Below, piece by piece: positions 39,526 to 47,688 of a stretch of DNA of 64,000 nt. Positions within the stretch are counted from its first letter, which is position 1, and each line of letters opens with the position of its first letter. The stretch covers positions 1 to 64,000 of the forward strand of contig JACVCH010000020.1 of NCBI GenBank assembly GCA_016742175.1, in the 5' to 3' direction. The position numbers were made by a program, and so were the translations under genes. The notes under the pieces were generated by a model, which ran no database searches, was not told the origin of the DNA, and worked only from the letters and a program-made list of their open reading frames with translations. The stretch comes from Rhizobiaceae bacterium. Lineage in GTDB: Bacteria; Pseudomonadota; Alphaproteobacteria; Rhizobiales; Rhizobiaceae.

Positions 39526-40631
39526 GCCGGCAAATTCTCCGTCAGGAAGGCGAGAACATCGGCAGAGGCGACGTCCCTTGCGATGAAGGACCGGCCGATG
39601 CCGCGGGTGAGGATGAAGGTGAGCGCGCCGCGCAACACCTTCTTGTCCTGCGCAATATAGGTCAATAGCGCCTCGGCGCCAGGAAGGCCGTTGGGAACGT
39701 CCGTCATTTTCGTCGGCAGGCCGACTTCGGCCAAGTGCCGCTCGACGCGATCCGCATCGGCGGGGTCCATGAGGCCGAGGCGGGCGGAGAAGCGGTGCGC
39801 CAGCACCATGCCGATCGCGACCGCCTCGCCATGGACGAGGCGCGCGCCGTCATAGCCGGTCGCACCTTCGAGGGCGTGCGCAAAGGTGTGGCCGAGATTG
39901 AGCAGCGCGCGGTCGCCCGTCTCGCGCTCGTCGCGGGCGACGACATCGGCCTTCGACTGGCAGGAGCGGCGGATGGCCTCGACGCGGGCATCGCCGCCGG
40001 CGAAGACATCGCGCCAGTTCTGCTCCAGCCAGGCGAAGAAGTCGGGCTGGTCGATCAGGCCGTATTTCGCCATCTCGGCATAGCCGGCGCGGAACTCGCG
40101 GGCAGGTAGCGTGTCGAGCGCGGCGGTGTCGGCGATGACGAGGGCGGGCTGCTGGAAGACGCCGACGAGGTTCTTGCCGCGCTTCGTGTTGATGCCGGTC
40201 TTGCCGCCGACCGAGGAATCCACCTGCGCCAGAAGCGAGGTCGGCGCCTGAACGAACTCCATGCCGCGGCGCACGATGCCGGCGGCAAAGCCGGTCAAAT
40301 CGCCGATGACCCCTCCCCCGAGCGCCAGCACGCAGTCATTGCGCTCGAAGCGGCCGGCGAGGATGAAGTCGACGACGTCCTCCAGCTTCGCGAAGCTCTT
40401 GGTCGCCTCGCCTGCCGGCAGGACGAGGACTTCATGCGCGATGCCCGACGCCGTCAGCGAGGCCTGGAGGCGCGGCAATTGGCGTTCGGCGACGTTGACG
40501 TCGGTGACGATGGCGATGCGGGCGCGCGGCAGGCGGGCGGCAATGGCCGCGCCGGCCCCATCCAGCGTGCCGGGGCCGATCAGGATCGGATAAGAGCGCG
40601 AGCCAAGCTCGACATCGACACGGCTCGTCAT
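39522..40631 (-). CDS. aroB: 3-dehydroquinate synthase
   Basis: 369 residues, standard length. NAD- and zinc-dependent cyclisation of DAHP, second step of the shikimate pathway. Motifs: LPAGEATKSF, ALGGGVIGDLTGFAAGIVRRG, QVDSSVGGKTGINT, GHTFAHALE and HGEAVAIGM. Start ATG 40631, just after the aroK stop; a TTG at 40637 overlapping aroK is an alternative. Confidence 0.96.
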   Translation of the reverse strand: MTSRVDVELGSRSYPILIGPGTLDGAGAAIAARLPRARIAIVTDVNVAERQLPRLQASLTASGIAHEVLVLPAGEATKSFAKLEDVVDFILAGRFERNDCVLALGGGVIGDLTGFAAGIVRRGMEFVQAPTSLLAQVDSSVGGKTGINTKRGKNLVGVFQQPALVIADTAALDTLPAREFRAGYAEMAKYGLIDQPDFFAWLEQNWRDVFAGGDARVEAIRRSCQSKADVVARDERETGDRALLNLGHTFAHALEGATGYDGARLVHGEAVAIGMVLAHRFSARLGLMDPADADRVERHLAEVGLPTKMTDVPNGLPGAEALLTYIAQDKKVLRGALTFILTRGIGRSFIARDVASADVLAFLTENLPA

Positions 40632-40633
40632 TC

Positions 40634-41221
40634 TCAATCGACCTTCGTCATGCTCTGGTTCAGCTTCGCATCCACCGCCTCGATGATCTCGCCGGCGATG
40701 ATGGTGTGGCGGGCGTCGCGGCTCGTCACGGTCACGTCTGCCTCGGCATAGACCGGATAGCGGTCGTCCATCAGCTTGCGCATGACGGCGCGCGGATCGG
40801 GGGTCTTCAGGAGCGGCCGGTTCTGGCGGCGCGCGACGCGCTCCATCAGCGTGTCGAGGTCGGCCTTGAGCCAGATCGAGATGCCGTGGGCGCGGATGGC
40901 CGCGCGGGTGTCCGCGTTCATGAAGGCGCCGCCGCCGGTGGCGATGACGGCCGGGCCGTCGGCGATGAGGCGGGTGACGACGCGCTGTTCCAGCGCCCGG
41001 AACTCGACCTCGCCATAGGCCTCGAAGAGTTCCGGCACGGTCATGCGCGAGACGCTTTCGATCTCGTGGTCGCTGTCGGCGAAGGGAAGCTGCAGGGCCT
41101 GCGCGACCTTGCGGCCGACCGAGGTCTTGCCGGCGCCCATCAGGCCGACGAGCACGAGCGTGCGCGTGCCGATGCGGGCGCGCACATGCTCGATCAGTTC
41201 CGTCATCACCGTGGCGCCCAT
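40634..41221 (-). CDS. aroK: Shikimate kinase
   Basis: 195 residues from ATG 41221, which has a strong GAGGAG ribosome-binding site. Walker [16 protein letters not shown], the shikimate-binding DSDHEIE, and [10 protein letters not shown]. Phosphorylates shikimate at O3. First gene of aroK-aroB-corC-like. An open frame extends further upstream but lacks a start signal and family match. Confidence 0.95.
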   Translation of the reverse strand: MGATVMTELIEHVRARIGTRTLVLVGLMGAGKTSVGRKVAQALQLPFADSDHEIESVSRMTVPELFEAYGEVEFRALEQRVVTRLIADGPAVIATGGGAFMNADTRAAIRAHGISIWLKADLDTLMERVARRQNRPLLKTPDPRAVMRKLMDDRYPVYAEADVTVTSRDARHTIIAGEIIEAVDAKLNQSMTKVD

Positions 41222-41368
41222 GCCCGTCTCCTCAGGAGCGGTATCGACAGGAACGGGGCGAACGTCAAGGCGGATCGAGGGCGCAGCGCCGATACGACTT
41301 ATGCTTGCACTCGGCAACGCCGCGTCCCATAAAGGCACACGCGAGCGCGGCGGACAGACGGGAGACCG

Positions 41369-41518
41369 ATGCCTACACTTTTCCGGTTTCTGATGACGCT
41401 CCTGATCCTGGCGGGGATCGTCTACGGAGCGATGTATGCGCTGGTGCTTTTCGTGGAGCCCAATCGCGGCGAAATGACCGTGCGGATTCCGCCCGAGAGG
41501 CTGCAGCCGCAGAGATGA
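41369..41518 (+). CDS. 49-residue conserved membrane protein divergent from aroK
   Basis: Small gene with GGGAGACCG ribosome-binding site. Begins [19 protein letters not shown], one membrane span (residues ~5-29), then a short polar tail with [18 protein letters not shown] protein of this kind is often found between aroK and xerD in Rhizobiales, but xerD is not present here. Function unknown. Confidence 0.65.
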   Translation: MPTLFRFLMTLLILAGIVYGAMYALVLFVEPNRGEMTVRIPPERLQPQR

Positions 41519-41525
41519 GACGCTT

Positions 41526-41708
41526 CTAGCTCAGGAAATGGAAGAGAAGCGCGCCGGCGATCAGTCCCGCCAGGACCAGGAGCGCCAGGCGGAAATAGCC
41601 GAACGGGCCGTAGTTGGGGCCGGGCGGCAACGGCTCGGAATTGTCGCCCTGGTGATCGCCCATGGCCAGACGCGCTGCACTTTCCAGATTCATCATGTGA
41701 GCGACCAT
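41526..41708 (-). CDS. 60-residue membrane protein under a probable EcfG promoter
   Basis: Start ATG 41708 is chosen because AAGGGAGGCGGAT precedes it; an upstream ATG at 41738 has no ribosome-binding site. Soluble N-terminal half, then one C-terminal membrane span ([21 protein letters not shown]). A perfect stress-sigma promoter lies 34 bases upstream. Likely a small general-stress-response envelope protein; no known family recognised. Confidence 0.7.
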   Translation of the reverse strand: MVAHMMNLESAARLAMGDHQGDNSEPLPPGPNYGPFGYFRLALLVLAGLIAGALLFHFLS

Positions 41709-41741
41709 ATCCGCCTCCCTTGCTGCGCCGTCTGACACTCA

Positions 41742-41766
41742 AACGACGCATCGGATTTTCCGTTCC
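41742..41766 (-). promoter_or_regulatory. EcfG-type promoter (GGAAC-N16-CGTT)
   Basis: On the minus strand GGAAC (41766-41762) and CGTT (41745-41742) with a 16-bp spacer, an exact match to the alphaproteobacterial general stress promoter. Transcript would start near 41735, giving a ~27-nt leader for the 60-residue membrane protein. Confidence 0.8.
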
Positions 41767-41798
41767 GAGGCATCATCGCAAAAAAGAATGAACGTAAC

Positions 41799-41823
41799 GG
41801 AACCCGTTCGTGTCGAAACAGTT
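41799..41823 (+). promoter_or_regulatory. EcfG-like promoter for candidate sRNA (GGAAC-N16-AGTT)
   Basis: GGAAC at 41799-41803 and AGTT at 41820-41823, one mismatch from the consensus CGTT. It points away from the previous promoter and toward a strong terminator at 41967 with no convincing ORF between. Confidence 0.6.
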
Positions 41824-41829
41824 AACAGG

Positions 41830-41967
41830 CACAGTGAAGCGGCCCGACGCCGACCCCTCCAATCGCCCCCCATGGCGAACGGCGCTTCATTGAATGAGGA
41901 AGCGTGGATCCCCCGAACACCTTCTTCGCCCCCTCCAAAGCCGGCCCAACGTGGCCGGCTTTTTTTT
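41830..41967 (+). ncRNA. Candidate stress-induced sRNA, GsrN-like
   Basis: Roughly 135-nt transcript bounded by an EcfG-like promoter and a rho-independent terminator. It contains C-rich, likely unpaired stretches ACCCCTCCAATCGCCCCCC and CGCCCCCTCCAAAG that could pair with Shine-Dalgarno sequences. In Caulobacter the sigma-T-dependent sRNA GsrN is a C-rich, Rho-independently terminated RNA encoded by the general stress locus. Sequence homology to GsrN was not tested; the exact 5' end is an estimate. Confidence 0.6.
41937..41967 (+). terminator. Rho-independent terminator of the candidate sRNA
   Basis: Stem AGCCGGCC / GGCCGGCT with a 6-nt loop, followed by seven T. No protein gene ends just before it on this strand, so it implies a non-coding transcript. 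Confidence 0.85.
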
Positions 41968-41990
41968 GGAGCGGAGATCAGGGGCGGATT

Positions 41991-42956
41991 TCAGAGTTCG
42001 AAATTGCCTTCGGGAATGCGCAGGCGATAGTCGAGATAGCCCTCGGCGAATTCGAGCGAGGCCTCGCCCTCGACCGAGGCGGGCACGACCCGCTCAAGCG
42101 CGACGCTGCCAAAGCGCTTGTCGCCGATCGCGCTTTCGGCGACGCGGGTGTTCTCGTGCCAATTCAGGAGAATGGCGCGCTTGCCCTCCGCCTCTTCCTC
42201 CAGCGCCGCCGACAGGCCTACGTAGCCGTTCGGCCGCGACAGGGCGCCGTGGCTCATCGAATTGATGACGAGTTCGTGCAGCGCCAGGCCGATGTGGAGC
42301 GCGGCGTTGGGGTTGAGGTAGGGGTCGACGCCCTTCAGCCGGATCGAAAAGGCCGGGTCCTCGCAATAGCGGCTGACTTGGCCGGCGACGAGTTCGCTCA
42401 AGGTCGCGCCGCGCCAATTGGACGAGGTGACGAGGTCCTGCGAGGAGGCGAGCGACTGGATGCGGCCACGAAAGCGCGTCAGGAACACCTCGATCGAGCC
42501 GGAATAGCGGCCGGTCTGCGTCGCGATGCTCTGGATGATGGCGAGGAGATTCTTGGAGCGGTGGCTGACCTCGCGCAGCAGCGTGCGCAGGGTCTGCTCG
42601 CGGTGCTTCTGGCTGGTCACTTCGACGATGGTGGACACGATGCCGTTGACGGCGCCGTCGGAACCGCGCTGCGGATCGAGCCAGACGGAGAACCAGCGGC
42701 CGCCATCGTCGGCGCCCTGGCGGAACTCGTAATGGGCGGGCTGGCCGTTCGCCATGACCTGGCGCTTCATGGCCAGCGCGGTCTCGGCATCAGCGGGTGC
42801 GAGGAACTGATCGTCGGACTGGCCGACGATCGAGCCCGCATTCCAGGAGGACGGCAGGTTCTGCACCGACCGGACCTTCAAGTTCGCGTCCTGGACAATC
42901 ACAGCCACGCCGGCATTCTTCAACGCGGTCGCGAGCACGCGCTCCTCGTCGATCAT
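41991..42956 (-). CDS. HWE-family sensor histidine kinase with PAS domain
   Basis: 321 residues from ATG 42956 (GTG 42977 also possible). An N-terminal PAS domain (about 5-115, ending GIVSTIVEVTSQK) is followed by the dimerisation/H-box SHRSKNLLAI with His 132. The HWE kinase core contains LHELVINSMSHGAL (N-box) and the WxE signature LLNWHENTR. Cytoplasmic, no membrane span. Located in the phyR-nepR-ecfG island, so it is a good candidate to phosphorylate PhyR or the adjacent single-domain receiver. Confidence 0.88.
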   Translation of the reverse strand: MIDEERVLATALKNAGVAVIVQDANLKVRSVQNLPSSWNAGSIVGQSDDQFLAPADAETALAMKRQVMANGQPAHYEFRQGADDGGRWFSVWLDPQRGSDGAVNGIVSTIVEVTSQKHREQTLRTLLREVSHRSKNLLAIIQSIATQTGRYSGSIEVFLTRFRGRIQSLASSQDLVTSSNWRGATLSELVAGQVSRYCEDPAFSIRLKGVDPYLNPNAALHIGLALHELVINSMSHGALSRPNGYVGLSAALEEEAEGKRAILLNWHENTRVAESAIGDKRFGSVALERVVPASVEGEASLEFAEGYLDYRLRIPEGNFEL

Positions 42957-43056
42957 GTCAGCGGTTTCAAAAGTCACGCCGGAAGTGCCCCCAGATGATG
43001 GCCGTCGTCGATTTCTCGTCCGCCCCGCGGCCGGGTTGAAGTTCCTTCGTCCATTC

Positions 43057-43224
43057 TCAATTGGCGCGGCGCATGAATCCGGCAACCAGAGAGACGCACA
43101 AAAGAACGACGAAAATGACGAAAAGAATCTGCGCGATGCCGGCGGAAGCACCGGCAATGCCGCCGAACCCCAGCGCGCCCGCGATCAGCGCCACGACCAG
43201 AAACACCAGAGCCCAGTAAAGCAT
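43057..43224 (-). CDS. DUF1328 small membrane protein
   Basis: 55 residues with two membrane spans ([20 protein letters not shown] and a second from about residue 30). The pattern [14 protein letters not shown] is the DUF1328/YtjA hallmark. ATG 43224 with a GGGAGAAGGC ribosome-binding site. A perfect EcfG promoter stands 40 bases upstream, in line with stress induction of this family in alphaproteobacteria. Confidence 0.88.
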   Translation of the reverse strand: MLYWALVFLVVALIAGALGFGGIAGASAGIAQILFVIFVVLLCVSLVAGFMRRAN

Positions 43225-43263
43225 CTGCCTTCTCCCTAGAATGCCCGCCGCGTTCCGTTTTCC

Positions 43264-43289
43264 AACGCGTTGCCGGGCAGGCTTGTTCC
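43264..43289 (-). promoter_or_regulatory. EcfG-type promoter (GGAAC-N17-CGTT) for DUF1328 gene
   Basis: Minus strand GGAAC at 43289-43285, CGTT at 43267-43264, spacer 17. Exact consensus match, just downstream (in transcription) of phyR's stop. Confidence 0.8.
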
Positions 43290-43332
43290 CATGCGGACAG
43301 GACCGTGCCTGTCCGCATGATCTTCAACGATT

Positions 43333-44127
43333 TCAGGCGGCCGCTTGCGACTGCCGGTCGAAGAAAAGAGCCTGGCTGATCAGTGCCTTGACCATGTCGG
43401 GATTGAACGGCTTGGTCACCAGGAAGGCCGGTTCGGGCCGCTCGCCCGTCAACAGGCGCTCCGGGAAGGCGGTGATGAAGATGACCGGGACGCTGGCCGA
43501 GGCCAGGATTTCGTTGACCGCATCGATGCCCGACGAGCCGTCGGCCAACTGGATGTCGGCGAGGACCATCTTGGCATTGCTGGTCTTGAAGAGCGCGGTC
43601 GCTTCCTTGTGGGTGCGGGCCGTGCCGACGACGCGGTGGCCGAGGCTCTCGACCATCTGCTCGATGTCCATGGCGATCAGCGGTTCGTCCTCGATGATGA
43701 GGATGTCGGTCGCGACCTGGCGGGAAATCTCGTCGCTCGCCTGGCCGAGGAGGCGGGAGAACTCCGTCTGCTCGACGTCGAGCACCTCGGCGGCCTCGCG
43801 CTCGCCGAAGCCTTCGACGGCGACGAGCAGGAAGGCCTGGCGCGGGAGGGGCGCCAGCGAGGAGAGGTTGGCAACGGCGCGGCTTTCCCACGGATTGGCC
43901 GGCGCCTCGTCGGGCACGCGCACGGCGACGGACGAGAACAGCTTGGTGAATATCTGATAGAGGGCGATCCGGTCGGTCGAGGCGGCCGGGAAGACACTCG
44001 GATCGGCGATGATGGCTTCCAGCGTGGCCGCGACGAGCGCGTCGCCGCTGGTCTGTGAGCCGGAGACTGCGCGGGCAAACCGGCGCAAGAATGGCAAATG
44101 CGGCGCGATCCTTGCGGACAAACTCAT
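43333..44127 (-). CDS. phyR: PhyR anti-anti-sigma response regulator
   Basis: 264 residues, complete. The N-terminal sigma-like domain (residues 1-137) mimics EcfG: LPRQAFLLVAVEGFGEREAAEVL is the sigma-4-like part. The receiver domain (about 140-264) has acidic pocket IEDEP, phospho-acceptor Asp 191 (LADIQLADG), and KPFN. On phosphorylation it binds NepR and frees EcfG. Divergent from nepR-ecfG with back-to-back EcfG-type promoters between them. Confidence 0.97.
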   Translation of the reverse strand: MSLSARIAPHLPFLRRFARAVSGSQTSGDALVAATLEAIIADPSVFPAASTDRIALYQIFTKLFSSVAVRVPDEAPANPWESRAVANLSSLAPLPRQAFLLVAVEGFGEREAAEVLDVEQTEFSRLLGQASDEISRQVATDILIIEDEPLIAMDIEQMVESLGHRVVGTARTHKEATALFKTSNAKMVLADIQLADGSSGIDAVNEILASASVPVIFITAFPERLLTGERPEPAFLVTKPFNPDMVKALISQALFFDRQSQAAA

Positions 44128-44185
44128 GATTGGACGTCTCCCTCAAGACATAAAGGCAGGAATTGCGGATCAGTAGCGCCCTTCA

Positions 44186-44210
44186 AACTCGCCCGCAGCA
44201 AAAAAGTTCC
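44186..44210 (-). promoter_or_regulatory. EcfG-like promoter for phyR (GGAAC-N16-AGTT)
   Basis: Minus strand GGAAC at 44210-44206, then AGTT at 44189-44186 with a 16-bp spacer, one mismatch to CGTT. The transcript would begin ~50 bases before the phyR start codon. Confidence 0.6.
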
Positions 44211-44217
44211 AAGCGAA

Positions 44218-44243
44218 GGAACGAATTGCGAGGCTTTCGCGTT
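44218..44243 (+). promoter_or_regulatory. EcfG-type promoter for nepR-ecfG (GGAAC-N17-CGTT)
   Basis: GGAAC at 44218-44222 and CGTT at 44240-44243, spacer 17; exact match. Gives positive autoregulation of ecfG. Confidence 0.85.
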
Positions 44244-44378
44244 TGATATCGATTTTGCGCGCCGACGTGGCGCCGCGGCTCTCTTCGGCCGCGCATCGAA
44301 GGCAACGGACGACAGGGGAAACGACGCATGGCAATCGCCGCACGTTGGCATGACAATGCAGGGGGCACCGAGGCAGAA

Positions 44379-44570
44379 ATGAAGCCGAACAAGGATCAGC
44401 CGGCAGTGACAGAGCGCACGGAGCCTCTCGGCTCCAATTCCGAGATCGGGCGAAAGCTCAAACAATATTACGACGAACTCGTGACGGAAGAAGTCCCCGA
44501 CCGATTCGCCGATCTGTTGAGGCAACTCGAAGATCGCGAAGCGGGTGCCAGCGCTCGCAAGGGAGACTAA
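44379..44570 (+). CDS. nepR: NepR anti-sigma factor
   Basis: 63 residues from ATG 44379 (GAGGCAGAA upstream); an in-frame ATG at 44328 would give 80 residues. NepR core: SEIGRKLKQYYDELVTEEVPDRFADLLRQLED. Sequesters EcfG until displaced onto phosphorylated PhyR. Stop is two bases before the ecfG start. Confidence 0.93.
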   Translation: MKPNKDQPAVTERTEPLGSNSEIGRKLKQYYDELVTEEVPDRFADLLRQLEDREAGASARKGD

Positions 44571-44572
44571 GC

Positions 44573-45121
44573 ATGGCTGCCGATACCGATTTCAAGACCG
44601 GACTGCTCGGTGCGGTTCCCAGCCTTCGCGCGTTCGCCGTGTCGCTGTCTCAAAATTCCGACCGTGCCGACGACCTCGTCCAGGAGACGCTGGTCAAGGC
44701 GTGGGACAAGCAGGCCTCGTTCCAGCCGGGCACGAACCTGAAGGCCTGGCTCTTCACGATCCTGCGCAACGAGTTCTACTCGCAGATGCGCAAGCGCGGA
44801 CGCGAGGTGCAGGACAGCGACGGCGCGATGACCGCGCGGCTTGCCGTGCATCCGAGCCAGCATGGCTCGATGGATCTCGAAGATTTCCGAAACGCGCTCG
44901 AGCGGCTGCCGGAAGACCAGCGCGAGGCGATCATCCTGATCGGCGCATCGGGCTTTTCCTATGAAGAAGCCGCCGAAATCTGCGAATGCGCCGTCGGCAC
45001 GATCAAGAGCCGCGTCAGCCGCGCACGCACGCGCCTGCAGGAACTTCTGAAGGTTTCGGGGGAATCCGACTACGGACCGGATTCGATCGCGGCCCAGGTG
45101 ATGGGCTCAAACGCCGCCTGA
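44573..45121 (+). CDS. ecfG: General stress ECF sigma factor EcfG
   Basis: 182 residues. Sigma region 2 includes NSDRADDLVQETLVKAWDKQASFQPGTNLKAWLFTILRNEFYS, and region 4 includes RLPEDQREAIILIGASGFSYEEAAEICECAVGTIKSRVSRAR. Directs RNA polymerase to GGAAC-N16/17-CGTT promoters, many of which surround it here. Overlaps the convergent receiver gene by 15 bp. Confidence 0.96.
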   Translation: MAADTDFKTGLLGAVPSLRAFAVSLSQNSDRADDLVQETLVKAWDKQASFQPGTNLKAWLFTILRNEFYSQMRKRGREVQDSDGAMTARLAVHPSQHGSMDLEDFRNALERLPEDQREAIILIGASGFSYEEAAEICECAVGTIKSRVSRARTRLQELLKVSGESDYGPDSIAAQVMGSNAA

Positions 45122-45529
45122 CGCTTCCCGGCCCTGCCCCGCATTCACCGCCTCGACGATGGCGGTGATCAGGGTGGGGCCGGCATAAGGCTTTCCGACC
45201 ACGCGGATACCGGGAAACGCCTCGAACAGGTGCTCGTTCTCGGCATAGCCGGTCGCGAAGACGAAGGGCACGTTGCTTTGCTGCAGGCTCTTGGCGAATT
45301 CGACGGTGGATTCGCCAGCCAGCATCACGTCGACGACGGCGACGTTGATGCCGCGCGTCTCGACCGGACTGTCGCCCAGTTCCTTGAGCGTGCGAAGGAT
45401 CACGACTTCCTCGGCGCCATGGTCCTGACACAACTGCTCGACATCCATGGCAATGAGGAACTCGTCCTCCATCACCAGAATGCGCAAATCCTTGAGGGGC
45501 TTCTCCGACAAATTCACAACTCCCGACAT
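45107..45529 (-). CDS. Single-domain response regulator, FAT-GUY type
   Basis: 140 residues from ATG 45529 (ATG 45559 is also in frame). A lone receiver domain: MEDEFLIAMDVEQL acidic pocket, phospho-acceptor Asp 67 in VAVVDVML, the FVFATGY motif, and VGKPYAG. FAT-GUY receivers (SdrG in Sphingomonas, Mrr in Methylobacterium) relay phosphate to PhyR in the general stress response. Its place next to ecfG and near an HWE kinase fits this role. Confidence 0.85.
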   Translation of the reverse strand: MSGVVNLSEKPLKDLRILVMEDEFLIAMDVEQLCQDHGAEEVVILRTLKELGDSPVETRGINVAVVDVMLAGESTVEFAKSLQQSNVPFVFATGYAENEHLFEAFPGIRVVGKPYAGPTLITAIVEAVNAGQGREASGGV

Positions 45530-45690
45530 TCTGGCAATTGGCCTGCCGGACGGCGTCATGTCATTTAACTATGACATGTCCATCAGCTTTTGCGAATATA
45601 TTTGAGGAGCTAATCCTTCGCCGCTGACAACGGGCTTCCGGCTCTCTATAGATCGCCCAGGGACTGTTCTTCTCTCTCTGGAGCCCGCTG

Positions 45691-46452
45691 GTGGCCGAAA
45701 TCGCGATCCGTTCTGCAAGGAAGTATCCTTGCGAGAAGTGCCCGCTTCATGCGCGAGAAATCTTCCGTCCCTTCACCAAGCCGGAACTGGAGTTCATCAG
45801 CCGGTTCAAGAAGGGCGAACTGACCGTCGACCGGGGCGCGACCGTGCTCGCCGAGGGCACGCGCAATCCGCATCTCTATACCGTGCTCCAGGGCTGGAGC
45901 TTCCGCTACAAGATGCTGCCGGACGGGCGGCGGCAGATCGTGAATTATGCGATGCCGGGCGATCTTCTCGGGCTGCAGGGCACGGTGACGGGCGAGATGG
46001 AGCATTCGGTCGAGGCGCTGTCGCCGATGATCCTGTGCGTGTTCGAACGTGAGGAATTACTGACGCTCTACCGCGAGCATCCAGAACTCGCCTACGACAT
46101 CACCTGGCTGTCCTCGCGCGAGGAGTGCATGCTCGACGAGAACATTTTGAGCATCGGCCGGCGCAACGCCGCCGAGCGCCTCGCCTACCTGATCGCCTTC
46201 ATCGTGCGGCGCTCGCAGGGCACGGGGCTCAACACGGCCAAGGAGCCGATCGAGATCCCGATCACCCAGCAGCATGTCGCCGACACGCTCGGCCTCTCGC
46301 TCGTCCATACCAACAAGACGGTGCGCCGGTTGGCCGAACGGCAATTGCTGCAATGGCGCGACCGGGGCTGCGTCGTGCTCGACCTCGAAGGGCTGGAGCG
46401 CCTTGCCGACTGGTCGACCGACATGCACCTGAAGCCGCGACCATTTATTTAG
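45691..46452 (+). CDS. Crp/Fnr-family transcriptional regulator
   Basis: 253 residues from GTG 45691, with GGAG upstream. A cyclic-nucleotide-binding-like beta barrel (VLAEGTRNPHLYTVLQGWSFRYKML, GDLLGLQG) is followed by a winged helix (ITQQHVADTLGLSLVHTNKTVRRLAERQLL). The N-terminus has CEKCPLH but not the full FNR cysteine set, so an oxygen-sensing cluster is unlikely. This subgroup is common beside ecfG in rhizobia; the signal is unknown. Confidence 0.85.
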   Translation: MAEIAIRSARKYPCEKCPLHAREIFRPFTKPELEFISRFKKGELTVDRGATVLAEGTRNPHLYTVLQGWSFRYKMLPDGRRQIVNYAMPGDLLGLQGTVTGEMEHSVEALSPMILCVFEREELLTLYREHPELAYDITWLSSREECMLDENILSIGRRNAAERLAYLIAFIVRRSQGTGLNTAKEPIEIPITQQHVADTLGLSLVHTNKTVRRLAERQLLQWRDRGCVVLDLEGLERLADWSTDMHLKPRPFI

Positions 46453-46458
46453 CAGCCG

Positions 46459-47562
46459 CTAGTCAGGCAGGCGCGGCCCCTGCGGGCCCCAGCCGGGGAT
46501 GAGGTTGCGCGCCATGGCGTAGCCGACGAGCAACGCGGGAATGGCGACGAAGCCGCCGATCGGGCCCCAGATCCAGATCCAGAAAGTCAACGCGATCAGG
46601 ACGATGAACGGATTGAGCGTCATCATCCGGCCGATGACCATCGGCGTGACGAACTGCGCTTCCATGAGATTGACCGCCAGGTAGACGAGCGGCGGCATCA
46701 GGCTGCCGGAGATGGTGTCGAAGGTGACGAGGCCGACGGCGAAGAGAACGGCCGCCATGATCGCCGGGCCGATATACATGACGAAGTTCAGCAGGCCCGC
46801 GAGGATGCCCCAGAGCGCGGGCGACGGCACGCCGGCGAGCCACAGCGCGCAGGTGACGGCGACGGCAAGCGCCATGTTGATGGCGGTGATCGACAGGAGA
46901 TAGCGCGATACCAGCGTTTCGACGTCGCGGAAGATGTGGGCCGTGCGCCAGCGCAGGCGGCGGCCGACGCACAGGCGCAGGACCGCCATGCGCGTTTCAT
47001 GCCGGGTGGCGATGAAGAAATAGAGCGTCGCCATGAAGATGAGCACCTGTCCGCCGATCGCCGGGGCGACGGTGATCAGGCTGTCCATGGGCGAACCCTC
47101 TTCAACGGAGACGGTCAGGCCGGTTTCGCCGGTGGCGTTGCGCAGGCCGTCCTGTATGTCGCGCAGCGCCTCCATCGGCTCGCGAAGCTGCGACATGCGC
47201 AATTGCAGTTCCTGCCACATCTGCGGCCCGCGATCGGCCCAGTAGGACAAGGGACCGACCAGCGCGAGCGCGATGAGGCACACGCTGAAGATGAACAGGA
47301 TGAAGACCAGAACCGAGGAGACGTAAGGCGAAATGCCCCGCGCCTCGATGCGTGCGGCGACGGGCCCGAGCATCAGGCCGATGACCAGCGCGAAGGCGAC
47401 CGGGGCAAGGATATAGCGGCCGAAATAGAGCGCGAAGATCAGACCGAGAAGACCGAGGAGGATCAGCGCCACCTGCGAGCCGCGCTGCAGCACGATCTCG
47501 ACATTCGATTTCGGCGGCAGGCGCACGATGGGCGGGCGCTTTTCATATCTCGATGGTGGCAC
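46459..47562 (-). CDS. AI-2E family transporter (PerM-like)
   Basis: 367 residues with about eight membrane spans. Family features: long periplasmic loop after span 3, the segment GRRLRWRTAHIFRDVETLVSRYLL, and the C-terminal EAQFVTPMVIGRMMTLNPFIVLI. GTG 47562 is the start, with a perfect GGAGGAAAG ribosome-binding site. Exports or permeates an unknown substrate. A consensus EcfG promoter lies 25 bp upstream. Confidence 0.85.
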   Translation of the reverse strand: MPPSRYEKRPPIVRLPPKSNVEIVLQRGSQVALILLGLLGLIFALYFGRYILAPVAFALVIGLMLGPVAARIEARGISPYVSSVLVFILFIFSVCLIALALVGPLSYWADRGPQMWQELQLRMSQLREPMEALRDIQDGLRNATGETGLTVSVEEGSPMDSLITVAPAIGGQVLIFMATLYFFIATRHETRMAVLRLCVGRRLRWRTAHIFRDVETLVSRYLLSITAINMALAVAVTCALWLAGVPSPALWGILAGLLNFVMYIGPAIMAAVLFAVGLVTFDTISGSLMPPLVYLAVNLMEAQFVTPMVIGRMMTLNPFIVLIALTFWIWIWGPIGGFVAIPALLVGYAMARNLIPGWGPQGPRLPD

Positions 47563-47586
47563 GACTTTCCTCCGTCACCAGCGCGC

Positions 47587-47612
47587 AACGCGGCTCGGGA
47601 TAATTTCGTTCC
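47587..47612 (-). promoter_or_regulatory. EcfG-type promoter (GGAAC-N17-CGTT) for AI-2E gene
   Basis: Minus strand GGAAC at 47612-47608 and CGTT at 47590-47587, spacer 17; exact match, back to back with the promoter at 47629. Confidence 0.8.
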
Positions 47613-47628
47613 TGCTTATGCAAAGGCT

Positions 47629-47653
47629 GGAACTGGAAAGGGACGCGCACGTT
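47629..47653 (+). promoter_or_regulatory. EcfG-type promoter (GGAAC-N16-CGTT) for DUF883-type operon
   Basis: GGAAC at 47629-47633, CGTT at 47650-47653, spacer 16; exact match, 36 bp before the ATG at 47689. Confidence 0.8.
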
Positions 47654-47688
47654 GAGTGCTCGGCAACCCGGAAACAGGAGAAAATTCC

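Noticed and set aside
41788-42030. 80-codon plus-strand ORF through the sRNA candidate
   Set aside because: No ribosome-binding site, runs through the strong terminator hairpin, and has no recognisable composition of a real protein.
43041-43045. EcfG promoter for the HWE kinase
   Set aside because: GTTCC present, but no AACG/AAC at 16-17 bp on the other side.
43252-43256. Another GTTCC as EcfG -35 for DUF1328
   Set aside because: No CGTT at 16-17 bp; the copy at 43285-43289 has the correct partner.
45691-46452. Oxygen-sensing FNR with an Fe-S cluster
   Set aside because: Only a CxxC is present at the N-terminus; the full cysteine set of FNR/FnrN is not seen.
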